Positions 35,736 through 45,140 of a DNA stretch of 61,547 bases are shown one piece after another. The stretch spans positions 1 to 61,547 of the forward strand of contig NZ_JAHQZR010000010.1 in the NCBI RefSeq assembly GCF_019049105.1. The letters are read 5' to 3'. The notes below the pieces were generated by a model. It did not search any database, was not told the origin of the DNA, and worked only from the letters and a program-made list of their open reading frames with translations. This DNA comes from Leucobacter chinensis. Its GTDB lineage: Bacteria > Actinomycetota > Actinomycetes > Actinomycetales > Microbacteriaceae. Position 1 is the first letter of the stretch; each line of letters begins with the position of its first letter. Position numbers and translations under genes: made by a program.

Positions 35736-37508
35736 TCACTCGCGCCCCGCACTTGCCGCCCACAAGCGTGCGTATGCCCCGCCAGCCCCAAGCAGTGTCT
35801 CGTGATCACCGAGCTCGATGAGCCGCCCCGATTCGAGCACCGCTATCTCATCGGCGATGAGCGCTTGGCTCAGCCTGTGAGCGATGATTACCGCGCTGCG
35901 GTTAGCGATCACCGTCGCGACGGCGTCGTCGAGACGGGCGCTGCTGGCACTTTCGGCGTCAGCAGTCGCTTCGTCGAGAATGACAAGTTCTGGGTCGGCG
36001 AGCAGCGCCCGTGCAAGCGCAACCTCCTGGGCCTGCGCCGCGGTGAGTTGAGCACCGCCAACGCCAAGCACGGTATCAAGCCCCTCGGCAAGCAACGTGG
36101 GAAGCTCTGCTGAACCCAGCCGCTCGAGCGCCGCGAGCAGTTCACGGTCTGTTGCGCCGGGGGCCGCAAGCGCGAGATTCTCGCGCAACGAGCCAGCAAA
36201 CACGTGCGGCTCTTGGGCCAGCGTCACGACCCTGCGTTCGTCAACCGAACGCTCGAACCGGCCTCTCGTTGGCTCATGAACGCCGGCGATGACTGCCGCG
36301 AGCGTCGATTTTCCTGACCCCGTTGCCCCGACAACCGCCAGTACCCCGCCACGGGGAACCGCAAGCGAGATGTCGCTGAGCGCAGCACGCCGCCCGTCGT
36401 ACGAAAAACTGACGCCGTTCAGCTTCACTGCCATCGTTTCACTCGTTGGCTGCGCTGTTACTTGTCGGCAAGGATTCACGGCTTCACCTGGCGGATCATC
36501 TCGAGCCGAGGCCGCGAGCGTGACCCCGATCACCCGCGCCAGCGAGGCAAGGGCCGACTGGACGTCGTCAAGCACCCCGAGCAACCCCTCGATGGGAACC
36601 ACAATGCGCACGAAGAGGAGCGCCGCGGCGGTCACCTCGCCCGGGCTCACCTCGCCACGCATCGCCAGCATAAGGCCCACCGTGAGGCACGCGCAGAGCC
36701 CCACCGCCTCGGCGATGTTGAGCCTGCCGAAGAGCCGATTTTGCACGATTCTGGCACGCATTGCCCAGCGCACGGACTGCCACCCTGCAGCACCAATACG
36801 GTCAAGCTGCGTGCGGGCGAGGCCGTGCGCCCGCACCGCGCGAAGCTGGGTCAGCGTGTCGAGCACGGCCTCGGCGCGCAGCGATTGCTGCTCTCGCTCG
36901 GCGGCATATACCGCGGGGGCCGTTCGAAAGTACCAGCGAAGTGTCAGGAGGTAGAGCGGAACGGTGAGCGCGAAGATGATGAGAAAGCGCGGGTGAATCG
37001 TCGCGACGCCGCCTCCCGCAAGGAGCACCGTGAACGCCGAGACACACAACCGTGGAAGCGCTTCTGGCAGGCTTGCTGAGATGTGCGCGATATCGTCTGA
37101 AGCCCTCGTCACCGCGTCTCCCGGCCCCGCGAGCTCGATGGTCGCTCGGGGGAGCCTCAGCGCCGCCCCGACGTAATCTTCACGGAGTTGCGCGATGAGT
37201 GTCTCTGCAATGCGCGCGAGCAGCGTCGCCGTACATACCGTGAGTGCACCCGAGGCGAACGCGGCCACCACCATGAGCGAGGCAGCAGGCCACATCGCAC
37301 TCCAGGCCCCGTTCACAAGCGGCGCAGTTTCGATCACGAGATCAACGAGCCTGCCCATAACGAGGGCGAACACGAGCGCCGCCGCGGCCTGAGCGATGCA
37401 GAGGCCGAGCACGCAGGCGAGCGCGAGCCGACGCCCGCGAAGTCTTCGCCAAAGGTCTCGCGTCACCTCGGCCCCACTGGCAATCGGCAACAGTACCTGG
37501 TCAGCCAT
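35736..37508 (-). CDS. Exporter-fold ABC protein with active ATP site (IrtB-like)
   Basis: A 590-residue half transporter: six membrane helices (about 30-330) and a C-terminal ATPase. It has Walker A VVGATGSGKST, Walker B VILDEATAD with the catalytic Glu, and switch His in IIAHRLSQ. Its signature sequence is degenerate (LTAAQAQEVAL instead of LSGGQ). Its start overlaps the partner gene by 8 bp. It lies downstream of a siderophore-interacting protein, so by analogy with mycobacterial IrtAB this pair probably imports ferri-siderophores despite the exporter fold. Confidence 0.85.
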   Translation of the reverse strand: MADQVLLPIASGAEVTRDLWRRLRGRRLALACVLGLCIAQAAAALVFALVMGRLVDLVIETAPLVNGAWSAMWPAASLMVVAAFASGALTVCTATLLARIAETLIAQLREDYVGAALRLPRATIELAGPGDAVTRASDDIAHISASLPEALPRLCVSAFTVLLAGGGVATIHPRFLIIFALTVPLYLLTLRWYFRTAPAVYAAEREQQSLRAEAVLDTLTQLRAVRAHGLARTQLDRIGAAGWQSVRWAMRARIVQNRLFGRLNIAEAVGLCACLTVGLMLAMRGEVSPGEVTAAALLFVRIVVPIEGLLGVLDDVQSALASLARVIGVTLAASARDDPPGEAVNPCRQVTAQPTSETMAVKLNGVSFSYDGRRAALSDISLAVPRGGVLAVVGATGSGKSTLAAVIAGVHEPTRGRFERSVDERRVVTLAQEPHVFAGSLRENLALAAPGATDRELLAALERLGSAELPTLLAEGLDTVLGVGGAQLTAAQAQEVALARALLADPELVILDEATADAESASSARLDDAVATVIANRSAVIIAHRLSQALIADEIAVLESGRLIELGDHETLLGAGGAYARLWAASAGRE

Positions 37509-39282
37509 CGTCTTTGCTCCGCTCGAGGCTCACCTCGCAGTGCCCACGCGGCGAATCGTCAAGCCCGGTGTGTGGGCTAATCACCCGATCGGCAATCTGG
37601 GCAAACGCCAGCGAATCGGTCACCACGAGGGTGCGCTGCCCCGCTCTCAGGTCGCGGATCGCACGCGCAATACGCACCTCGGTTACCGTGTCGACCGAAC
37701 TCGTCGGGTCATTGAGCACGAGCACGTCGGGGTTGGCGGCGAGCGCCCGGGCTAAAGCGATGCGCTGGCGTTGGCCGCCCGAGAGCTCACGGCCGCCACC
37801 CCTCACCTGACATTCGTACCCACCGGGCAATTCGGCTTCGGCGAGCGCAGCCGCGGTCAGGGCCGTGTGCGCTTGGCTCGGCCAGGGGTGATCCGCCTGC
37901 AAGGCAACATTCTCGAGCACCGTGCCAGGAAACAGCGCCGGCGAGCGCGGGGCGACAAGCAGCCGCTCCCGCAGCGCTTCGGGGCGGTATTCGGTAATAG
38001 CGCGCGAGCCATATCTCGCCTCGCCCGTTGCGGGAAGACGTTCGAGCGAGAGCAATGCGCTCAACTCAGCCGCTTCGCGCTTGGTGAGGGAGCAGACAAC
38101 GAACTCAGTGGCGCCGATCTCGGCAGAGAGGTACCGCCCCTCACTCACCTCAAGTGAGGTCAGGCTCAGCCCACTGCCCGATGCTCCCAGAGCCGCTTCA
38201 CCCGACGAAGCAGGGTTTGCCCCGGTTGCGAGCAAGGCCGTAATGCGCCCGGCCGAGGCCTGCGACACGGCCCAGAAGGCGCCCACCGAGCTCGTGAGCG
38301 ACTCAAGCGGCCCGATGAGTGCGACTGAGATACCCGCGACGGTGACGAGATCACTCACCGAGATGGTGCCACATAGCGAGAGCCAGGTCGCCGCGACCGC
38401 GATGACCGCCGCGCTCAGCTGGGTCAACGCGTCGGTGCTTCCTTCGAAAGCGGCACGAGCCTCGCGAGCGCGAAGCGTCGAGCCGAGGGCAGCACGACTC
38501 TTTGCGCGATAGCGACTCGTCGCTATCTGTTCGGCGTGCAAGCCTCGAATCACCCGGAAACCCGAGATGAGATCGGCAGCGCTCGCCGCAGCATCGGCGA
38601 CCTCGGCCTGTTCGGCGATGCTGCGGCGCTGCAAGGGGCGCGCGATCAGGGCGCTAAACATCAGCACGAGCGGGAGGCCGACGAGAACCGCGATGCCGAG
38701 ACCCAGGTGAATCGAGCAGAGCACCGCAACACCAACGCCGAGACCGATGAGTTGCGCGGGCGGGTACACAACGAGGTAGAGCACGAGGCATGCCCGATGC
38801 ACGTCACCCGTGGCGACCGCAAGCAGGGCACCGGGGTGACACTCGTCGCCCGAGAGGCCCCGCTCATCGACGAGACGTTCGAGCACCCGCTGCGTTAGCT
38901 CGTACTTTGCCCGTTGTACTCCGAGCCAGCCCAGGCGGCTGCCGAAGCGGTTACCCAGGTTCATGAGCACAAAAAGTCCGATGAGTGAGCCGAACCCCAT
39001 AATAATCGCTGGCCACAGCAAAGCGAGAGCTCTTCCAGATGCCGCCGGGGCGATCACTGTCTCGACAATCGTTCCGATGCTTACGGGCACGAGCATGCTC
39101 GCCACATCAAACAAGACGATGAGCCCCGCGGCAGCGACGACGGTGCCACGAACCGAGCGAAAGATGTCACGGCTCAGCTGCCCGGCTCCGATGCGCGACC
39201 GAGGTGAAAGGCGGGGCTCGGCGGGCGGGTGCTCGGGCGCTTCGAACTTACCCCAGGTCGCCTGACCCTTTCGCTGAGCCAC
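37501..39282 (-). CDS. Exporter-fold ABC protein with degenerate ATP site (IrtA-like partner)
   Basis: A 593-residue half transporter with six helices (about 40-330) and an ATPase-like domain. The Walker A loop is gone (FVVCSLTKREAAEL where GxxGxGKST is expected), the Walker B Glu is Asp (VLVLNDPTSSVD) and the switch His is Asp (VVTDSLAFA). The signature LSGGQRQRIALARA is perfect. It can therefore only support ATP hydrolysis by donating its signature motif to the partner's Walker site, which makes it the non-catalytic half of a heterodimer. It starts 4 bp after the SIP gene. Confidence 0.85.
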   Translation of the reverse strand: MAQRKGQATWGKFEAPEHPPAEPRLSPRSRIGAGQLSRDIFRSVRGTVVAAAGLIVLFDVASMLVPVSIGTIVETVIAPAASGRALALLWPAIIMGFGSLIGLFVLMNLGNRFGSRLGWLGVQRAKYELTQRVLERLVDERGLSGDECHPGALLAVATGDVHRACLVLYLVVYPPAQLIGLGVGVAVLCSIHLGLGIAVLVGLPLVLMFSALIARPLQRRSIAEQAEVADAAASAADLISGFRVIRGLHAEQIATSRYRAKSRAALGSTLRAREARAAFEGSTDALTQLSAAVIAVAATWLSLCGTISVSDLVTVAGISVALIGPLESLTSSVGAFWAVSQASAGRITALLATGANPASSGEAALGASGSGLSLTSLEVSEGRYLSAEIGATEFVVCSLTKREAAELSALLSLERLPATGEARYGSRAITEYRPEALRERLLVAPRSPALFPGTVLENVALQADHPWPSQAHTALTAAALAEAELPGGYECQVRGGGRELSGGQRQRIALARALAANPDVLVLNDPTSSVDTVTEVRIARAIRDLRAGQRTLVVTDSLAFAQIADRVISPHTGLDDSPRGHCEVSLERSKDDG

Positions 39283-39286
39283 TGGG

Positions 39287-41137
39287 CTAAGCGCGAGCCG
39301 TCAGAGCGTAGATCGTTCGACCCCACCCAACCGTGTCTTGCGCGCTCAGTTCGAGGCCTGCCTCGGCAAAGAGGCTCAGGTATTCCTCGTGAAAACGTGC
39401 GCTACCGCCGCTCAGAGAGAAGAGCAGGAGGTCCTCTTCAAAGTCGTGGTCGTGAGCCTGGTCGGGGTCGAGCACACTACCGAAGATGATGAGGCGGCCA
39501 CCCTCGGTAAGGCTCGCTGCTGCCTGGCGCAGCATGAACACGGCATCGGCATCAGAGAGCGTCTCAACCCTCGCGCAGATGAGATAGCCATCGGTCGGCT
39601 CCTGTCTCACCTCAAGCAGACTTCCCGGCTCGAATACAATGCGCTCATGCTCAGGGTGCACCGTGCTCATCGCTGCGAGTTCGCTCGGCGCCGCGAGCAC
39701 GCTCACGCGCAGTTCTGGGTGCACCGCGACCATGCGTTCAGCGAACGCACCGGCCGCTCGGCCAGCGACGCGCAACGATGCGAGCCCTTCGAAGAGCGGC
39801 GACGCTGCAACACTTCCGGTGACATAGACCGCACCCTCGGCCTCGTGCTCAACGCGCTTGAGAATCGCCACGGGGTCGCTCTGCACACTCTCTTCGAACC
39901 CGGCCCCAAACCAGGCCGCATGGTCTCCCTTGCCGGTTCGAATTGCCGCTGGCAAGGCGAGAAGGCCGTGGAGTTCGCGATGGCCCTCCGGGCCGTCAAG
40001 CGAAAGAATCTCACCGATGAACTCGTTTTCGAGTTCTTTGCCAGCCTGCGTGAGTGAGTAGCGCCCGTCATCGTGCAGCTCGGTCAGCTCAATAGACTCG
40101 AGATATCGCAGCATCTTGCCGAGGCCTACGGGGTCGGTCTCGGTCGCCGCAGCGAGTTCGGAGACGGTGCGTGGTGCACTGTTGAATGCGGCGGCGAGCC
40201 CGATGGTTGCCGCAATGCGAATGGTGACGGCCGGCATGATCTCGCTGAGCTGCAAAAACTTCTCTTGGGCGCTCTCACGTACAGCCTCGTCGGGAACCGC
40301 GTTGTCGCTCGTCGATGCCACGACCTCATGTCGGCGCCAATACCCCGTTACCTCGACCTGATCCTTGCCAAGGCCGCGCTCATTGCGCAACCAGCGGCGA
40401 ATCGGGGTGAGGGTGTGCGTTTCACCCGCGACCCACGCGAAGGCCGTTCCTGGCCACCATTCGGCCCCGGTGATCGCATCGTAGAGAAGCGTCGTCGTGC
40501 CGGGTTCTGCGCCGTCTCGAAAAAGCCAGGTGACCTGAACGCCGGGAAGTACTGGCAGTTCTTGGCGGTGCGATTGCTCGGCGACTTCGATGAAGACCTG
40601 CCCTCGCGCACCCTCTGGCCACTCTTCGAGCCAGCGGCCAATGGCGGGCAGCGCGGTTTCGTCGCCGGCAATAAGCGTCCAGTCAGCGCTGGCGGGGTGG
40701 CCCGACGAGGCTTTGGGTCCGGCGATCTGCATAAGGTCGCCTGGCTGGGTGCGCCGCGCCCACGTGCTCGCTGCGCCGACGCCGTGCAACACAAAGTCGA
40801 TATCAATCTCACCAGCCTCGGGGTTCCAGCGCCTCACCGAGTACGTGCGCATGACGAGATGTTCGTCGTGGCGTGGCCACACGAGCAGGCCATCAGCCTG
40901 GGTTGGTCCAAGCGCAACCTCGGCGTCGGGGTGCTTGAGCAAAATTTTGAATTCGTCGTCAACACCGTCAGAGCGAAACGCAGCGACGTGGTACCCGTTC
41001 TCGGCCGTGTGTGCGGCAAGTGACGGGCCGCCCAGGGTAACGCGGCGCATACCCGGGGTTACATCAACGACGCGAAGCACGCTCAGGGTGCGGGTCGTGA
41101 GCGGAAAAACGTCAATTGGGCGCAAACTCCGGGCCAT
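39287..41137 (-). CDS. Siderophore-interacting protein fused to an O-methyltransferase-like domain
   Basis: A protein of about 616 residues from ATG 41137, with AAGGAA upstream; an upstream in-frame start at 41176 is less likely. The N-terminal half is a SIP/ViuB-type flavin-dependent ferri-siderophore reductase: MRTYSVRRWNPEAGEIDIDF for FAD binding, then WTLIAGDETALPAIGRWLEE and WVAGETHTLTPIRRWLR. The C-terminal half resembles a class I O-methyltransferase with a winged-helix dimerisation part. Its SAM glycine motif is degenerate (LRVAGRAAGAFAERMV) and the acidic ribose-binding position reads Ala (VLAAPSEL). It probably releases iron from siderophores brought in by the adjacent ABC pair. Confidence 0.85.
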   Translation of the reverse strand: MARSLRPIDVFPLTTRTLSVLRVVDVTPGMRRVTLGGPSLAAHTAENGYHVAAFRSDGVDDEFKILLKHPDAEVALGPTQADGLLVWPRHDEHLVMRTYSVRRWNPEAGEIDIDFVLHGVGAASTWARRTQPGDLMQIAGPKASSGHPASADWTLIAGDETALPAIGRWLEEWPEGARGQVFIEVAEQSHRQELPVLPGVQVTWLFRDGAEPGTTTLLYDAITGAEWWPGTAFAWVAGETHTLTPIRRWLRNERGLGKDQVEVTGYWRRHEVVASTSDNAVPDEAVRESAQEKFLQLSEIMPAVTIRIAATIGLAAAFNSAPRTVSELAAATETDPVGLGKMLRYLESIELTELHDDGRYSLTQAGKELENEFIGEILSLDGPEGHRELHGLLALPAAIRTGKGDHAAWFGAGFEESVQSDPVAILKRVEHEAEGAVYVTGSVAASPLFEGLASLRVAGRAAGAFAERMVAVHPELRVSVLAAPSELAAMSTVHPEHERIVFEPGSLLEVRQEPTDGYLICARVETLSDADAVFMLRQAAASLTEGGRLIIFGSVLDPDQAHDHDFEEDLLLFSLSGGSARFHEEYLSLFAEAGLELSAQDTVGWGRTIYALTARA

Positions 41138-41186
41138 GCTGGTTCCTTCGGTAACGTAACTCGGGCCGACAAACATCAGCCCTAAG

Positions 41187-41205
41187 ATAGGTTAGGCTAA
41201 CTTGG
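41187..41205. promoter_or_regulatory. DtxR/IdeR-like iron box between SIP and AraC genes
   Basis: ATAGGTTAGGCTAACTTGG matches the DtxR-IdeR consensus at 15 of 19 positions, including the complete core AGGTTAGGCTAAC. It lies 49 bp upstream of the SIP start and 60 bp upstream of the divergent AraC start, so it can control both. Confidence 0.75.
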
Positions 41206-41265
41206 TTTTATGGCGCAGAGCAGAACTCGACAGCTACGGCGCCCAGCCCGACAGAAAGGAGCACG

Positions 41266-42075
41266 GTGACCCCGAGCACACCCACCGCAGGAGGCCCAGC
41301 GCTCAAGATCCCGCTACACATTCCCGCGGTCTCGGTTCCTGAAATTTGCCACGACGACCAGCACATGGCGTTCTGGCAGGTGCGCGGCTCAACCCTCTTT
41401 CGGCACGCCGGCCGCAGCACCGTGCTGCACGAGGGCGAAGTTCTCTGGTTACCGGTCGAGACGCCCCACGCACTCGAGGTGAGGCCTGATTCGGTCGTGT
41501 TCCCGTACTGGTTTCCCATCGACCATACGGCGACCGTACTGCGTGAACCAACGGTGGTGCGCATTCTCGAGAGGGAACAAGACATGTTCCTAGCGCTCTA
41601 CCAGAGCCGCAGCACGATCATTCAGCCCGGCGCCAACATTCAGCGCCAGGTACTCTCAATTCTCGAGCGGGGAGCGTCGATGCCAGAAGACCTTCCCTTG
41701 CCCACAACGCCAACCGCAGCAGCGGTTGCGGCTGCCCTCCTGCTCAACCCCGGCGACGAGCGCAGAGCCGTCGACTGGGCGCTCGAGGTACACACGAGCT
41801 GCCGCAGCCTAGAGCGTGCCTTTGTCGCAGAAACCGGGCTCACCTTTCGCGAGTGGCGCCTTCGCTGCCGTATGCATCTCGCAGCAAAACTCTTGCGCTC
41901 TGACGCCTCGGTCACCTCGGTCGCCTTTCGCGTTGGCTACCAGCACCCGAACAGCTTCGCGAGAACATTTCGCGGCTTTTACGGGGTAAGCCCCACCTCG
42001 TTTGCCGCTGAACCAGCGGGGCCCGAAACGGTTCTCGGGTCGAGTGGAACAACCGTTGGCGTTCCCGTCACCTGA
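41266..42075 (+). CDS. AraC-family transcriptional regulator of siderophore uptake
   Basis: A 269-residue regulator from GTG 41266, with AGAAAGGA upstream. It has an N-terminal cupin-like sensing domain (RHAGRSTVLHEGEVLWLPVE) and a C-terminal double helix-turn-helix (RSLERAFVAETGLTFREWRL, then VAFRVGYQHPNSFARTFRGF). The position between two iron-uptake operons behind a DtxR-like box suggests an iron-repressed, siderophore-responsive activator; the ligand is inferred. Its last 97 bp overlap the convergent ATPase gene. Confidence 0.85.
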   Translation: MTPSTPTAGGPALKIPLHIPAVSVPEICHDDQHMAFWQVRGSTLFRHAGRSTVLHEGEVLWLPVETPHALEVRPDSVVFPYWFPIDHTATVLREPTVVRILEREQDMFLALYQSRSTIIQPGANIQRQVLSILERGASMPEDLPLPTTPTAAAVAAALLLNPGDERRAVDWALEVHTSCRSLERAFVAETGLTFREWRLRCRMHLAAKLLRSDASVTSVAFRVGYQHPNSFARTFRGFYGVSPTSFAAEPAGPETVLGSSGTTVGVPVT

Positions 42076-42845
42076 TCGGGTAACACGAGGCAACGCAGAC
42101 CAAACACCCGCTCGATAAGTTCGGGCGTGATGACCTCGGCTGGCGGCCCCGTCGTCACGACCTGACCGTCTCGCATCACAATGAGGTGGTCGGCATAGCG
42201 TGCCGCCTGGCCGAGATCGTGCAGCACCGCAACGAGCGTTTTACCGCCCTCATGCAGCGTGCGAAAAAGTTCAAGCAGTTCGTACTGGTGTGCAATGTCG
42301 AGAAACGTCGTGGGCTCATCAAGCAACATAATCGACGTTTGCTGCGCGAGAAGCATCGCAACCCACACGCGCTGCCGCTGACCACCAGAGAGCTCGTCAA
42401 CGAGCCTGCCAGAAAGGTCGCTGAGGTTTGTGGCGGCGAGTGCGGCTGTCACGGCATCTTCGTCGGCCTGCTGCCATTGCTGCAGAAGTGACTGGTGAGG
42501 GGCCCTGCCCCTGGCTACGAGATCAGCAACTCTGATGCCGTCGGGAGCAAACGAGGTCTGGGCGAGCAGCCCGAGCTCACGCGCGACCTCTTTTGCGCGC
42601 ATCGACGAGATGGCACGACCGTCGAGCAGTACACGCCCCTCGGCCGGGGTGAGCACGCGAGCGAAGGCTCTCAAGAGCGTCGATTTTCCGCACCCATTCG
42701 GTCCGATGATGGCGGTGAACGACCCCGCAGGAATCGCGGTCGTGAGGTCACGTGAAATCACGCGACGGTCGTAACCGATGGTTGCGTGTTCAATACGCAG
42801 CCTGCTCGAGGGGTCACGGTCAAAGGGTTCTTGATGGTCGTGCAT
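41979..42845 (-). CDS. Siderophore ABC transporter ATP-binding protein (FecE/FepC-like)
   Basis: A 288-residue ATPase from ATG 42845; an in-frame extension to 42947 overlaps the permease and is rejected. It has Walker A GPNGCGKST, Q-loop LLAQTSFAPDGIRVADLVAR, signature LSGGQRQRVWVAM, Walker B MLLDEPTTFLD and switch His VLHDLGQAARYAD. The LDEPTTFLD phrase is typical of the FepC/FecE group. It is the last gene of the binding protein-permease-permease-ATPase operon and overlaps the AraC gene tail to tail. Confidence 0.92.
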   Translation of the reverse strand: MHDHQEPFDRDPSSRLRIEHATIGYDRRVISRDLTTAIPAGSFTAIIGPNGCGKSTLLRAFARVLTPAEGRVLLDGRAISSMRAKEVARELGLLAQTSFAPDGIRVADLVARGRAPHQSLLQQWQQADEDAVTAALAATNLSDLSGRLVDELSGGQRQRVWVAMLLAQQTSIMLLDEPTTFLDIAHQYELLELFRTLHEGGKTLVAVLHDLGQAARYADHLIVMRDGQVVTTGPPAEVITPELIERVFGLRCLVLPDQVTGTPTVVPLDPRTVSGPAGSAANEVGLTP

Positions 42846-42871
42846 GGGGTACTTTCTTCGAAGGGCTACGG

Positions 42872-43978
42872 TCAGGTCGAGCTCGCCGCACCAACACGGC
42901 GCGACTCCCGAATGAGCAACCAGATGAGGTAGAGGCCGCCGAGACACACGGTGATGAGGCCCACCGGAATGGCGCGGTACGCCTGAGCGATGAGAAGCGA
43001 GACGAGGTGCGCGGTCGCCAGCAGCGCCGCACCCATTGCAGCCGCCGAGAGCAGGCTTGTCCCGGCCGACTTGGCGATGCGCTTCGCTAGCTGCGGGGCT
43101 ACGAGCGCGATAAACCCGATAGGGCCCGCAGCAGCGGTGACGAGCGCGGTCGTTGCAACGCCGAGCACGAGTAACGCAAAGCGGGCCGGCCCAATGCGTA
43201 GCCCCTGGGCGACCGCAACGTCGTCGCCGAGCTCAAGCCTGCGCAGGCTCGGCCCGAGACCGACCGACGCGAGCACGAGCACCGCGGCGATCATGAGCGA
43301 GGGGGTAAGCGTTGCCCACGAAACGCGGGTAATCGAACCGGCGCCCCAGAAGCCCACGGCAATCGCGTCGGTCGAGTCAGACCGGGTGATCAGGAAGGAG
43401 TTGATCGAGCCCAGGATCGCCGAAATGCCAATCCCGACAATGATGAGCCTGAAGCCTTGAAACCCATTGCGATACGCCAGCGAAGCCACGAGTATCGCGG
43501 TGGCGAGGCCCCCAACGAGCGCCGCACCGGCGAGGGCCCAGGCGCTCGCGTTACCGAAAACGAGAATCATGACAACAACGGCCGTGTACGACCCTGCATC
43601 AAAGCCAATGACGTCGGGAGAGCCGAGTGGGTTGCGCGTGAGCGACTGGAAGATGGCGCCGCCGATACCGAGTAACGCGCCAAAGACCGCTGCGGCGATC
43701 GCAACCGGCAAGCGCCACTCGAGCACGATCATTCGGTGAAACTCATCGCCAGCGCCCCCGAGCACCGCGAGCACTTCACGCACCGTGAGCGGAAAATCTC
43801 CGAATCGAATGGCGACAATCGCCACGCCAACGGCGACCACGAACAGGAGCGCCGAGACACCGAGCACACGGGTCGAGAAACGGTGCGAGGTGAACCGGGT
43901 GCGCACGACCCGTACCCGGGAACCAAAGTCGACGGGTCGCGCTCCCCCGCGCTGAGCTGCCGTACCTCTCACATTCAT
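42872..43978 (-). CDS. Siderophore ABC permease, FecD/FepG-like
   Basis: A 368-residue FecCD-family permease with about ten helices. Hallmarks are FQSLTRNPLGSPDVIGFDAG and GPIGFIALVAPQLAKRI. Its ATG (43978) overlaps the stop of the other permease by 4 bp, and it precedes the ATPase by 26 bp. It would form a heterodimeric pore with the neighbouring permease. Confidence 0.92.
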   Translation of the reverse strand: MNVRGTAAQRGGARPVDFGSRVRVVRTRFTSHRFSTRVLGVSALLFVVAVGVAIVAIRFGDFPLTVREVLAVLGGAGDEFHRMIVLEWRLPVAIAAAVFGALLGIGGAIFQSLTRNPLGSPDVIGFDAGSYTAVVVMILVFGNASAWALAGAALVGGLATAILVASLAYRNGFQGFRLIIVGIGISAILGSINSFLITRSDSTDAIAVGFWGAGSITRVSWATLTPSLMIAAVLVLASVGLGPSLRRLELGDDVAVAQGLRIGPARFALLVLGVATTALVTAAAGPIGFIALVAPQLAKRIAKSAGTSLLSAAAMGAALLATAHLVSLLIAQAYRAIPVGLITVCLGGLYLIWLLIRESRRVGAASST

Positions 43979-45048
43979 AACCCGCTCGACTTTCTTCCAC
44001 GCACGAGTGCGATGAGCACGGGGGCTCCGATGATGGCGGTCAGCACGCCCACCTCAATCTCGCCGGGTCGCGCAATCACGCGCCCTAGCACGTCGGCTGC
44101 GAGCACGAGCACCGGTGCCGCGAAGGCAGAGGTCGCGAGAATCCAGCGTTGGTCTGGACCGAAGATCCACCGCATAATGTGTGGAACCATGAGCCCAACA
44201 AAGCCGATGCCGCCTGTGAGCGCGGTGCCGCCTCCGGCGAGAAGGGTCACCGCAATGATGACGAGCACGCGGGTGCGGGCGACCCTCGCGCCCAGCGTCG
44301 CCGCAAGCTCGTCACCGAGCGCGATCGAGTTCAGCGGGCCTGACACGAGTAAGGCGATGACGAGCCCCACGACGATGAGTGGTAACACCGCGAGTGTGTC
44401 GCTCAGCTCGGTTCGCTCGATCGACCCCAGGCCCCAGTTGCGCACCGCCCGAAACGTATCGGGGTCAATGAGCGAAAGAAAGGTCGAGAAACCGTTGAGC
44501 ACGGCGCCGAGCGCGACGCCTGCGAGAACAAGCGTTACGGGCGACGCCGGACCGCGACCAGCAGAGCCGATGAGGGTCACGAGCAAGGTCGCGAGCGCTG
44601 CACCAGTGAATGCGTACCACACGTACTCGCTCGCGGTCGTCACCCCGGTGATGCCGATGCCGACGGTCACGGCAAAACCGGCCCCCGCGTTCACGCCGAG
44701 AATGCCCGGATCGGCGATCGGGTTGCGCGTGAGCGCCTGAATGAGCGCGCCTGCCACGCCAAACGCTGCGCCAACGACAATGCCTGCGAGCGTGCGGGGC
44801 GCCCGCAGGGTCCACACGATCGTGGCCGCTTCTGATCCGTCTGGATGCCAGAAGGCTGCCCAGGTCTCTTCAACGCTCAGTATCTTGGCGCCGAAGGCGA
44901 GACTCGCGGTCGCGGCGAGCACGAGGGCACCGACGATCACGAGCATTCCTACCGTACGTCGCCGAGCAAGGCTACGCACGGCGACTGCGCCGGGCAGGGC
45001 CGTCGGTGGACCGCCCTGGTTCGTAGCATTGACGCTGAGAGGGGTCAT
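43975..45048 (-). CDS. Siderophore ABC permease, FecC/FepD-like
   Basis: A 357-residue FecCD-family permease from ATG 45048; the frame is open to 45117, but that extension is Cys/Arg-rich and unlike the family. It shows IQALTRNPIADPGILGVNAG and GGIGFVGLMVPHIMRWI. It follows the binding-protein gene by about 90 bp and is coupled to the second permease by a 4-bp overlap. Confidence 0.9.
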   Translation of the reverse strand: MTPLSVNATNQGGPPTALPGAVAVRSLARRRTVGMLVIVGALVLAATASLAFGAKILSVEETWAAFWHPDGSEAATIVWTLRAPRTLAGIVVGAAFGVAGALIQALTRNPIADPGILGVNAGAGFAVTVGIGITGVTTASEYVWYAFTGAALATLLVTLIGSAGRGPASPVTLVLAGVALGAVLNGFSTFLSLIDPDTFRAVRNWGLGSIERTELSDTLAVLPLIVVGLVIALLVSGPLNSIALGDELAATLGARVARTRVLVIIAVTLLAGGGTALTGGIGFVGLMVPHIMRWIFGPDQRWILATSAFAAPVLVLAADVLGRVIARPGEIEVGVLTAIIGAPVLIALVRGRKSSGL

Positions 45049-45140
45049 AGTGCTGAAGCTTTCTCGTGTGCATGACGACGGCAGGGCGTGCACCGCCCCG
45101 CAGCGGGGAAGGCGCACGCCCGCATGATTTCAGGGAGTTG

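Noticed and set aside
35736-39282. CydDC or drug exporter identity for the two ABC proteins
   Set aside because: No cytochrome bd genes are near; the SIP gene 4 bp upstream and the iron box make an IrtAB-like siderophore importer the better reading.
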